Shown: positions 1-6,945 of the stretch, piece after piece | Position numbering within the stretch: position 1 is the first letter of the stretch | How the letters are laid out: every line of letters starts with the position of its first letter | Assembly: GCA_009774235.1 (NCBI GenBank) | Contig: VSNJ01000116.1 | Location: 1-13,135 of the forward strand | Source: Lachnospiraceae bacterium | Lineage (GTDB): Bacteria; Bacillota; Clostridia; Lachnospirales; Lachnospiraceae | DNA length: 13,135 bases | Direction: 5' to 3' | Program-made: the position numbers and the translations under genes | Notes under the pieces: model-generated | What the model was told of the DNA's origin: nothing | What the model saw: only the letters and a program-made list of their open reading frames with translations | Databases searched by the model: none

Positions 1-1027
1 CTTTTGTACACTCCTCTTTCCTATTATTATAATTCTTCTCTGCAAACAAAACTTTCTCTGCTTTTCTAGCAAGCCCCAATACTATAATCTTATTTTCAAT
101 ATCTTCTTTTAAACTTGAAAGTTTTTCTTTTTGTTTTTCAAATTCCAGAAGCCTGTCTATAAGTTTATTTTTTTCTTTTCATTTTGTTATATAATTGTTT
201 AACTTTTTATATTCTGTTTCTTTTTCTATATATAAATTCTGTTTACCATTATATATATCTTTAAGGCGGCTGGTTTCAGCCCTCATTATATCTGGAAGCC
301 TGTCCGGTTCTGTATCTTTTCTTTCAAATGCAATGTTAAAATCTTCTTTATATGGGCTGTCTTCCTGGAAGTCTATACCTTTTACAAGTTCTTCAAGTTT
401 TGTAGAATTATATTTTATCTGTGAGGCTTCTGCTTTATATCTTTTAAATATGATATCTTCTATATCACCATAAATTTGTGTTGAAAAAATCTGGCGGAAT
501 ATTTCTTTACGTTTACCTGTCCTGTCCATAACAAGTTCCTGGAATTCTCCCTGCGCAATAAGTGCAATTTTATTGAACTGTTCTGCAGTAAGCCCTGTGA
601 TTTCCTCTATTTTCTGGTTTACCTGTGCAATTTTACCATTATAGGCTGTGCCATCAGGCATTGTAAGCTCAACTTTACCCTGCTGCCTTATAATATTATA
701 TTGTCCATCTTTATTCCTGCGCTTACTTTTTCTTACATATGCAGGAAATCTTTTTATTGTATATATGCTGCTGCCATAACTAAATGTATATTCCACATAT
801 GTTTCCATGTTATCAGAGGCATATTCACTTCTCATCATAATGCTTTTTCTCTCTTTGCCGCTCATTGTATCATACAACGCAAACATTATAGCGTCAAATA
901 TAGTTGATTTCCCTGCTCCTGTATCACCAGCTATAAGGAAAAGCCCATTTTGTATTTTATCAAATTCTATTACTTCAGTACCGCCATATGAACCAAATGC
1001 GGACATGATAAGTTTAACTGGTTTCAT
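1..1027 (-). pseudogene. sbcC: SbcC exonuclease ATPase subunit, 5' part, interrupted by in-frame TGA
   Basis: This is the N-terminal part of SbcC, the Rad50-like SMC-family ATPase that works with SbcD as a nuclease on hairpins and blocked DNA ends. The ATG at 1027 opens a typical N-terminal head: Walker A GDTGAGKST at residues 34-42 and a Q-loop region IALIAQGEFQELV with Gln159. It is followed by the start of the coiled coil. A TGA at 181..179 stops the frame after 282 residues. The same frame then runs open for about 59 more codons to the window edge, and these encode charged coiled-coil sequence including LARKAEKVLFAEKNY, which resembles SbcC proteins. No ATG restart lies in that frame, only TTG codons. 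The gene therefore looks like one sbcC with a nonsense codon, or a sequence error. It follows sbcD after 87 bases, as the family normally does. The family assignment is firm; whether the protein is dead is an inference. The 3' end lies outside the window. Confidence 0.85.
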
Positions 1028-1114
1028 TGTACTTAAACCACCTCCATAAGTTACAGCTGCCTGTTTTAGTGATAATAAAGTATAAAGCCTTGATAATTAC
1101 TTATAACTTTACGC

Positions 1115-2269
1115 TTAAGATATTTTACTGGCAGCTTCTTCTATAATTTCCTGTATAAGCAGGCTTTCCTGTCCATCCATTTCACGGCCTGCTGTTTCTT
1201 TAAAGAATGCTTCAAATGCTTCATAAGGTGACAGTTCCTTAAAGTCTGCCACATCTTCACTTAATATCTGCCTTGTCCTTGTATTATCAGCTATAATTTC
1301 AAGTATATTATCAAAGTATGCCTCAAGCTGGTCTTTTACCATCTCTGGTATATCATCATCAGTAAGCGTAATACTTATATAATCCTGCCTGTTTTCTTCA
1401 CTTGCCAGTGCAATAATATCTTTAAGATGCCCACGCAGTTTTAATACATTATGTACAGCTTTAACAGGCAGTGTTTTTATATTTATGCCATCCTCTTTAG
1501 CACCCATTGAAACTACAGTTATGCTTTTCTCCTGTCCTGCCTCACTTACTGAATATTTAAGCGGTGTCCCACAATACCTGTACTTTTCCTCTCCAACTGG
1601 CTGTGTGCTGTGTATATGCCCAAGTGCAGCATAATCAAAATCCTGTAATACTGAAATATCAACTGCATCTGTACCACCTACAGAAACCGTCTTCTGTTCC
1701 GAATCACATCTTTCTGGCATATTGTTTCCATTTTTGTAAAACTGGTGTGACAGAATTATATTTCTGGCTGTCTGGTCAATTTCTTCTTTTTTAAGTAATG
1801 CCTTAATTATTGCTTCTTCTCCTTCTGCTGCCTCACCAGGCATAAAATGGCGCACCATGCCAGGCTTTAAAAATGGCAGCATATAAAAACATACATTTCC
1901 ATATTCGTCTTTTAAAACAATTTTTTTAAGTCTTTCTTCTTCATTCTGTGGTGGCAGGACTGATATGTAAATATTGTGTTTTTCAAGAAAACTCCTGCCA
2001 TATTTTAATCTTTCTGCTGAATCATGGTTTCCTGCAATTATAAAAGCTGGCACGTTATTTAATGATGTAAGAAACTCATCAAGCAATGTCACAGCCTGTC
2101 CAGCAGGCACTGCTTTATCATATATATCACCTGATACCAGCACTGCATCAGGCTTTTCTTCTTCTAAATATCTGGCAAGCTGCATAATGAAACCATGTTG
2201 TTCTTCATACAAATCATAACCATGCAGCTGCCTTCCAAAATGTAAATCTGATAAATGAAAAAATTTCAT
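1115..2269 (-). CDS. sbcD: Exonuclease SbcCD subunit D (Mre11-like phosphoesterase)
   Basis: This is the nuclease subunit of SbcCD, a manganese-dependent metallophosphoesterase that cuts DNA hairpins and double-strand ends with SbcC. The 384-residue protein carries the metal-binding motifs in order: DLH at 8-10, GD at 47-48, GNHD at 80-83, the SHQ histidine at 175 and GHIH at 217-220. The C-terminal part, from about residue 270, fits the SbcD capping region. Its length is in the family's usual range. The ATG at 2269 is supported by AGGGG six bases upstream. It sits 25 bases after the chemotaxis receptor gene and 87 bases before sbcC, so all three may share a transcript. No defect is visible, but its partner gene sbcC is interrupted. 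Confidence 0.95.
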   Translation of the reverse strand: MKFFHLSDLHFGRQLHGYDLYEEQHGFIMQLARYLEEEKPDAVLVSGDIYDKAVPAGQAVTLLDEFLTSLNNVPAFIIAGNHDSAERLKYGRSFLEKHNIYISVLPPQNEEERLKKIVLKDEYGNVCFYMLPFLKPGMVRHFMPGEAAEGEEAIIKALLKKEEIDQTARNIILSHQFYKNGNNMPERCDSEQKTVSVGGTDAVDISVLQDFDYAALGHIHSTQPVGEEKYRYCGTPLKYSVSEAGQEKSITVVSMGAKEDGINIKTLPVKAVHNVLKLRGHLKDIIALASEENRQDYISITLTDDDIPEMVKDQLEAYFDNILEIIADNTRTRQILSEDVADFKELSPYEAFEAFFKETAGREMDGQESLLIQEIIEEAASKIS

Positions 2270-2294
2270 TGTAATCCCCTTTTCTGCACTGTTT

Positions 2295-4010
2295 TTATAC
2301 CCTGAAATGCCCTATGCTTTCTTTAAGGTTACCTGCTATATTACGAAGTTCCTCCATATTAGCAGCAACATGTTTTGAATGCTCTGCAAGTACATCTGTT
2401 GACGCACTTACTTCCTGTGTAACAGCAGCATTCTGCCCCGCAATATTTGATAATTCTGATACTGTGCTTACTATTTCCTTTCTTGCATTATCAAGATATG
2501 ACACACTCTTTTCTATAACTTCCATACTGTCTACTGAAGCATTAAGCCGTTCCATAACTTCACCTGTCATTACTTCTGTTTTCTGCATATTTCCAGACTG
2601 TATATCTATTGTTTCCATTACATTTTCCATAATAACCACAGCCCTGTTTGAATCTTCTATAAGTTCTGTAACTATTTCTTCTATTCCCTGGCTTGATTCA
2701 TTAGACTGGCTGGCAAGCTTTTGTATCTGTGACGCAACTACTGCAAAACCTTTTCCACTTTCACCAGCCCTTGCTGCCTCTATGCTTGCATTAAGGCTTA
2801 GAAGTGTGGTTTCTTCTGCAATAGATGCAATTATCTTTGTCACATTGCTTATCTTCTGCGCAGATTCATTAGTCTGTTTTGTCTGGCGCCCTATTTCATT
2901 AATAAGCTTCTGCAGCTGTTTATTACTGTTTATAAGCTCTTTTATCATCTGTGCCATTTTATCTTCTGCAACACGCATGGCAGCAGCATTATCTTCAAGG
3001 TCTTTCATTTCATTTGCTGTCTGCTCAATCTTTTTACCCATTCCATTTACATTCTTATATGCTGTTTCTGATATACCAGCTTGTTGTAAAGCACTTTGTG
3101 TAATATTATTTACAGCAATTTCTACTTCCTGCATTGACTGGTTTGTTTCTGTTGTTGTACTGTCAAGTTCTTCTGATGCACTAAGTACAGCCTTTGTATT
3201 ATCTGATATTGCTTCAATACTATTAACCAGTTCATTTTTAAGCTGTTCTATAGCCCTGTATAAATCACCTGTTTCGTCCTGCTGTTTTATTAGTTTTGTA
3301 TCAATTTCAATACCTAAATTGCCAGTTGCAACCTGTTGTACAGCTGTAATTCCTTTTTTTACCGAAGTTGTAATAGAATTTGAAAATACAATTACAGCAA
3401 ATATACAGCATGCCATAACTATACATACTGTAATAATTATAATATTAACTATTTTATCTACTACAGCATCTTTATCTGCTTTATTGGCACCTACAAATAC
3501 CATTCCAACGGGCTTCTCTGCGCCACTTTGGAATACAGGTATATAATATCCATAATACATTGTGCCGTCTATAGAAACTGAACTGCTGAAATACTCCATC
3601 CCGCCTTCAAGCACTGTATGTCTGATTTTTTCACCTGCTTTTGAACCAAGTATGCGTTTCCCTTCTTTATCTTTTGCAGAAGTCATTATACGGCTGTCAC
3701 CATAGAAAAATGTTACTTCCATGCCAGTTTTCTGGCTTATGCTGTCAACAAGGCTTTCTGATTTGGAAATATTATAACTGCCTTTCCATATATTCCCATT
3801 GGATGCCTGCATATAATCACCTGGATTCTGGTCATATGCCGCAAATGTTGCAGTTGCTGCACTTTGTAATGCCTCACGTATTTCTTTAACCATTGAATTC
3901 TTTACTACTGTAACTGACATTATAATAACTATTGCCCCAAGCAGAAATACAGGAAGTATTGTTAATGCCAGTATCTTTTTCTTTAATGTAAGCCTGAATT
4001 TATTGTCCAT
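2295..4010 (-). CDS. Methyl-accepting chemotaxis protein with periplasmic-type Cache sensor
   Basis: This is a transmembrane chemoreceptor that would signal through CheA and CheW to the flagellar motor. With the ATG at 4010 it has 571 residues. A first membrane segment lies at about 14-35. An extracellular single-Cache-like sensor follows at about 40-180, including GMEVTFFYGDSRIMTS and YYGYYIPVF. A second membrane segment lies at about 187-210, followed by a HAMP linker to about 260. A long cytoplasmic coiled coil contains the conserved hairpin tip around ETTLLSLNASIEAARAGE. No CheR-tethering pentapeptide is visible; the protein ends FRV. A TTG at 4022 could add four residues (MVQK), and neither start has a strong ribosome binding site. 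The ligand cannot be read from sequence. The upstream BMP lipoprotein gene is on the same strand and could be a ligand-binding partner, but that is speculation. A gene of this class implies that the organism is motile. Confidence 0.93.
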   Translation of the reverse strand: MDNKFRLTLKKKILALTILPVFLLGAIVIIMSVTVVKNSMVKEIREALQSAATATFAAYDQNPGDYMQASNGNIWKGSYNISKSESLVDSISQKTGMEVTFFYGDSRIMTSAKDKEGKRILGSKAGEKIRHTVLEGGMEYFSSSVSIDGTMYYGYYIPVFQSGAEKPVGMVFVGANKADKDAVVDKIVNIIIITVCIVMACCIFAVIVFSNSITTSVKKGITAVQQVATGNLGIEIDTKLIKQQDETGDLYRAIEQLKNELVNSIEAISDNTKAVLSASEELDSTTTETNQSMQEVEIAVNNITQSALQQAGISETAYKNVNGMGKKIEQTANEMKDLEDNAAAMRVAEDKMAQMIKELINSNKQLQKLINEIGRQTKQTNESAQKISNVTKIIASIAEETTLLSLNASIEAARAGESGKGFAVVASQIQKLASQSNESSQGIEEIVTELIEDSNRAVVIMENVMETIDIQSGNMQKTEVMTGEVMERLNASVDSMEVIEKSVSYLDNARKEIVSTVSELSNIAGQNAAVTQEVSASTDVLAEHSKHVAANMEELRNIAGNLKESIGHFRV

Positions 4011-4229
4011 TTTTTGTACCAAGCCCCAAGTGTAAATAATTGTATTTGCATATGGGACGCAAACACAAACAAGGAAAAAAGTGGTGTTTGCATTTTATCC
4101 TTTCTTCTATTTTCTTTTACTTTTTATTTTTATGAAAGCAAAGTGAGGATTAGCCGGGTATACCTGCATAATCCGGACATACAATAGGAACCAGATAATA
4201 TAGTGTATTCCTACGGGATACCAGCTTAT
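4011..4229 (-). other. Structured intergenic region between BMP lipoprotein and chemotaxis receptor
   Basis: This 219-base stretch has no credible gene. Several inverted repeats are visible. GGATTA/TAATCC at 4147-4152 and 4169-4174 encloses an imperfect GC-rich inner stem around GGTATACC. TAGGAA/TTCCTA lies at 4185-4190 and 4208-4213. GCAAACAC/GTGTTTGC lies at 4059-4066 and 4084-4091. GATTAG at 4148-4153 can alternatively pair with CTAATC at 4230-4235, which overlaps the lipoprotein stop. This could be a weak terminator of the lipoprotein gene or a structured 5' leader of the receptor gene. No strong T tract follows the main hairpin, and I could not match it to a known riboswitch. Confidence 0.4.
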
Positions 4230-5633
4230 CTAATCTGCCACCTTGACATTTTTATAATACCAGTTAATCCCACCTGTTATTGTCCCATCATCAAGCGTAC
4301 TTCCCTGGCTGCCAACTATTTCCCCTGTATTTGTTTCTATTTCACCATCAAATACATTAAATTCACCTGAAAGGATTTTTGCTCTTTCTTCTGCTACTTT
4401 TTCTTCTGTCCCTTCCACACAGAAATCCGCCAGCCTTGTAATATCTACAAGCCCTTCTTCCATTCCTCCATAATAATTTTCACCATTATATGTACCATCT
4501 ATAATACTTTCCACTACTGATGTATAATAAGCGCTCCAGTTCCATATAACACTGCACAGACATGAGTCTGGTGTATCTTTTTCCATATCTGAATTATACC
4601 CTATTCCATAACATCCTCTTTCTTGCGCCATTGTCTGCGGATATGGAGTGTCACAATGTTGTGCCATAACATCACATCCCATATCCAGAAGTTTTCTTGA
4701 AGCTGATTTCTCCTTTACAGGGTCATACCAGCTGTTTGTTACCTTAACATATATTGCTGCATCAGGATTTACAGCAGCTACCCCTATTGCAAATGCGTCA
4801 ATTCCACCTGTAACTTCGGAATTAGATGAGTCCATAGCAGCTACATAACCAATTTTATTGGATTTAGTATTCATCCCTGCAACAATTCCACTTAAGTATC
4901 TTGCCTGGTAAATACGTCCAAAATAATTACTGAAATTTTTTCCATTGCTTTTATACCCTGTTCCATGGAAAAAGTAGACATCTGGATATTGCTCCGCTTT
5001 CTGCTCTGTTATATCCATATATCCCCAGCTTGTTGTAAATATAATGTTACAACCCTCTTCTATACACTCATCAATGGCTTTAGCAGCAATGCTGTTATCT
5101 GTATCATCTATATTTGTTTTTCTTATAATCTGCCCGTCTGGTATTGAAAGATTATTTTGCATGCCTTGTATACCTAAATCATGGGTATATGAATATCCAT
5201 CCCCTTCAGATGGGTCGGCAAGGTAAAGGATGCCAATTTTTATATCTTCTTTTGGAATACCCTTGACGGATTCACTAGAACTGGAAGATTGCTGGGATTT
5301 TTCTGTATCCTGGCTGTTGACTGTTGTATCACTTATTATACCGTCCGTTACATTACTTGTTATATCATTTGTTACATTACTTTCTATATTATTAGTTGCA
5401 TAATCATCAATACTGCTTGTGTTGCCACATCCTGGAACTATAAGCATTATTGCTAAAAGGCAGGAAGCTAAAAGCCTGTTTACTCTTGGTATGTTTGTTT
5501 TTGGTATGTTTATTTTTAATTTGTTTTCCTTTAATGAGGCTGTTTTTAACTTGTTCCTGGTTATAGTTAACAGACTTTTATTTAATATGTTTTTATTATA
5601 GTTATTTCTTGATAATTGTAGTTTCTCTGGCAT
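4230..5633 (-). CDS. BMP-family substrate-binding lipoprotein with N-terminal extension
   Basis: This is a 467-residue extracellular binding protein of the BMP family (PF02608; PnrA/TmpC and relatives), whose members usually feed ABC transporters for purine nucleosides or related ligands. Family sequence begins near residue 131 (IKIGILYLADPSEGDGYSYT). Other family stretches are YFGRIYQARYLSGIVAGM, IGYVAAMDSS and MAQHCDTPYPQ. A lipobox LIVPGC puts the lipid-modified cysteine at residue 69, after the hydrophobic stretch LLASCLLAIMLIV. The ATG at 5633 has a very good ribosome binding site (GGAGGGAG), yet it leaves about 50 basic, Asn/Lys-rich residues ahead of the signal peptide core, which is unusual. 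Residues 71-125 are a Ser/Thr/Asn linker with an imperfect repeat. No ABC permease or ATPase gene is adjacent, so it may serve a remote transporter or the neighbouring chemoreceptor. The ligand is unknown. Confidence 0.88.
   Translation of the reverse strand: MPEKLQLSRNNYNKNILNKSLLTITRNKLKTASLKENKLKINIPKTNIPRVNRLLASCLLAIMLIVPGCGNTSSIDDYATNNIESNVTNDITSNVTDGIISDTTVNSQDTEKSQQSSSSSESVKGIPKEDIKIGILYLADPSEGDGYSYTHDLGIQGMQNNLSIPDGQIIRKTNIDDTDNSIAAKAIDECIEEGCNIIFTTSWGYMDITEQKAEQYPDVYFFHGTGYKSNGKNFSNYFGRIYQARYLSGIVAGMNTKSNKIGYVAAMDSSNSEVTGGIDAFAIGVAAVNPDAAIYVKVTNSWYDPVKEKSASRKLLDMGCDVMAQHCDTPYPQTMAQERGCYGIGYNSDMEKDTPDSCLCSVIWNWSAYYTSVVESIIDGTYNGENYYGGMEEGLVDITRLADFCVEGTEEKVAEERAKILSGEFNVFDGEIETNTGEIVGSQGSTLDDGTITGGINWYYKNVKVAD
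5347..5394 (-). repeat. Imperfect 24-base tandem repeat in the lipoprotein linker
   Basis: On the plus strand GTTACATTACTT occurs at 5347 and again at 5371, giving two 24-base units that diverge in their second halves. On the coding strand this gives the repeated peptide pattern SNVTND and SNVTDG in the linker just after the lipidated cysteine. The period is a whole number of codons, so gain or loss of a unit would keep the frame. Confidence 0.6.
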
Positions 5634-5697
5634 AAACTCCCTCCATCTGGTTAAATAATTAAGTACATATAATACTTGCGTACCCTGGTAATTTTAA

Positions 5698-5726
5698 ATT
5701 TTATCACAATTACAAGAAATATCCAA
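5698..5726 (-). promoter_or_regulatory. Candidate promoter of the BMP lipoprotein gene (proximal)
   Basis: Reading the minus strand, TTGGAT (5726-5721) and TAAAAT (5703-5698) are separated by exactly 17 bases, close to a vegetative sigma-A promoter. Transcription would start near 5691, leaving a leader of about 58 bases before the ATG at 5633. AT-rich DNA yields such matches by chance, so confidence is moderate. Confidence 0.4.
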
Positions 5727-5740
5727 GGAATATTTGGAAA

Positions 5741-5768
5741 ATTATACGTCCGTTTCATAAATTTCAAT
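5741..5768 (-). promoter_or_regulatory. Candidate promoter of the BMP lipoprotein gene (distal)
   Basis: The minus strand has a perfect TATAAT at 5746-5741. ATTGAA (5768-5763) lies 16 bases upstream, or TTGAAA (5767-5762) 15 bases upstream. The spacer contains one arm of the 10-bp inverted repeat, so a protein bound there would directly affect this promoter. Confidence 0.4.
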
Positions 5769-5799
5769 AATTTTTATCATCCACTTTTGTGAAACGGAC
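5748..5799. promoter_or_regulatory. Pair of 10-bp inverted sites, probable operator
   Basis: GTCCGTTTCA at 5748-5757 and its exact reverse complement TGAAACGGAC at 5790-5799 are separated by 32 bases. Their centres are 42 bp apart, which is four helical turns, so both sites face the same side of the DNA. One arm sits inside the spacer of the distal promoter candidate and the other lies upstream of its -35 region. This is the geometry expected of looping or cooperative binding sites. A long-loop RNA stem is an alternative. The repeat is directly visible; its role is inferred. Confidence 0.5.
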
Positions 5800-5909
5800 A
5801 TGGGAAAATTAGAAAATGATTTTATAAAGAATGTGGATATTCTACATAAGCATTATATAATAAACAATACAAAAAGAAAAACCAAGAAAATATTATACAA
5901 TTCCCAAAT

Positions 5910-5961
5910 AAAAAAACATATGCCACTATTACTGCAAAATATATATGTGACATATGCTTTT
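5910..5961 (-). terminator. Terminator-like hairpin downstream of the recombinase gene
   Basis: On the minus strand CATATGTCAC (5956-5947) pairs with GTGGCATATG (5926-5917) with one mismatch. An A tract precedes the left arm and seven T residues follow the right arm (5916-5910), so the stem can extend through A-T pairs. The plus strand also shows a T-rich tail, so it could work in both directions. The loop of about 20 bases is longer than usual. It lies about 190 bases past the recombinase stop. Confidence 0.4.
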
Positions 5962-6048
5962 TCTTTTATTTTTTTTACTTTAAGAGTTACAATTAACAAG
6001 CTAAATCTTTCTACAAAAAATAGAAACAATTCTCTCTCTTTTATAATA

Positions 6049-6068
6049 CTTCCAGACAATTCTGGAAG
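6049..6068. other. Perfect 8-bp hairpin, 4-base loop
   Basis: CTTCCAGA at 6049-6056 and TCTGGAAG at 6061-6068 form a perfect stem with loop CAAT, about 80 bases past the recombinase stop. No continuous T run follows on either strand, so it is a poor terminator match. It may be an RNA-stabilising 3' hairpin or a protein-binding palindrome. Confidence 0.4.
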
Positions 6069-6150
6069 AGTAATTATTAATAATATTATTTTACTATGCT
6101 GTTTTACTTGATATCTTAAACATAAAAAAGATAGAAAGCAATCTATATTT

Positions 6151-6888
6151 TTATTCCCATTTTTTAAGTCCATAATATGGATATTCATCTAATACAACAT
6201 GCTTAACATGCTGGATAGAACCAAGTTCTTCTTCTACATCTGCAAGTATGCAAAGTTTTTTAATATCCTTACGGAAATTTGACCTGTCAACAGGTAAACC
6301 TTTGCTTGTCCTGAATATAACCCCTGATGTAATATGCTCATGTTTTATATATGTATAAAGGTCTTTTGCCAGAATATCTGGAATTTTAATTTTTTTCTGC
6401 TTATTTTTCCTGGTAACTTCCACAAAACCTGCTTCCAGTGCCTCTGCTGTAAGCTTTTCTAATTCACAGAAACGTAAATCCATATGGCACAGCACCTGTA
6501 CCATCATTGCAAGCCTCTCCTTGTCATTCTGTATTGCCGTGTATACAAGTTTTTTATAACTGGCAGAGGAAATCTGCTTCTTATTTTGTACTGTATTGTC
6601 TTCTATAACTGGGTCCAGTGCCACTTTCATTTCTGTCCACCCCATAACATCACAGAAATAATTGGCAGCAGCAAGGTATGCATTTATGGTACGCTGTTTA
6701 AAACCTTGGGAATAGAGCCATTGTTTATAAGACAGCATCTGTTCTTTTGTAAGCTCAGAGCCTCCAAGGAATAATTCTAATTTCTGGATATTAGTGGTAT
6801 ATGAGGTAATTGTATTTGGGCTTCTATGCTGGACTTGAAGGGATACTGTGAAATCAAGTATACGGTTCTTGGTTATATGTGTAGACAT
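6151..6888 (-). CDS. Tyrosine recombinase/integrase-like protein with missing C-terminal catalytic motifs
   Basis: This 245-residue protein starts at the ATG at 6888, chosen for its AAGGAGGAG-like site (AAGGAAGGAG, eight bases upstream); a TTG at 6942 would add 18 residues. The N-terminal half is a SAM-like core-binding domain (RSPNTITSYTTNIQKLELFL, then GFKQRTINAYLAAANYF). The catalytic half keeps the first Arg region (MDLRFCELEKLT) and the beta-hairpin Lys region (VTRKNKQKKIKIP). The expected HxxR box, the second His/Trp and the nucleophilic Tyr context are not recognisable. The protein ends shortly after QHVKHVVLDEYPYYGLKKWE, so it looks shortened and may be catalytically dead, although several Tyr residues remain near the end. 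It lies 57 bases after the cytidylyltransferase gene and could be cotranscribed. Such genes often sit in surface-polysaccharide loci of gut Clostridia. Its role here is unknown. Confidence 0.75.
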   Translation of the reverse strand: MSTHITKNRILDFTVSLQVQHRSPNTITSYTTNIQKLELFLGGSELTKEQMLSYKQWLYSQGFKQRTINAYLAAANYFCDVMGWTEMKVALDPVIEDNTVQNKKQISSASYKKLVYTAIQNDKERLAMMVQVLCHMDLRFCELEKLTAEALEAGFVEVTRKNKQKKIKIPDILAKDLYTYIKHEHITSGVIFRTSKGLPVDRSNFRKDIKKLCILADVEEELGSIQHVKHVVLDEYPYYGLKKWE

Positions 6889-6945
6889 AAATACATCTCC
6901 TTCCTTTTTTAACAGCTCCAATACCAGCAGTTTACATAACAAAAT

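Larger units (their letters stand above)
5634..6150. other. AT-rich intergenic region between recombinase and lipoprotein genes
   Basis: This 517-base region separates two transcription units on the same strand. Short open frames exist on both strands (about 5800-6111 plus and 5853-6188 minus), but they are AT-driven, lack recognisable domains and overlap each other, so I do not call genes. The region holds a terminator-like hairpin (5910-5961), a perfect 8-bp hairpin (6049-6068), two promoter candidates for the lipoprotein gene and a widely spaced inverted repeat (5748-5799). No tRNA or rRNA is seen. Confidence 0.6.

Noticed and set aside
2314..3546. A 410-codon open frame on the plus strand opposite the chemoreceptor gene.
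   Set aside because: It is antisense to a clear chemoreceptor, its translation is a Ser/Ile/Cys-rich shadow without domain features, and repetitive coiled-coil genes often leave such open antisense frames.
4051..4070. Plus-strand GGGACGCAAA, which resembles part of a c-di-GMP-I riboswitch.
   Set aside because: The rest of the motif, including the GGTAGCGGGGTTACC-type segment, is missing, and no plus-strand gene follows.
4095..4119. A possible sigma-D (motility) promoter for the chemoreceptor: TAAA at 4119-4116 and AAGGATAA at 4102-4095.
   Set aside because: Only GATAA matches the -10 element and the spacing is about two bases short. In such A-rich DNA this is too weak to call.
5800..6188. 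Overlapping plus (5800-6111) and minus (5853-6188) open frames in the intergenic region.
   Set aside because: Both are AT-rich, overlap each other on opposite strands, show no domain and have no good ribosome binding site. The hydrophobic residues come from T runs.
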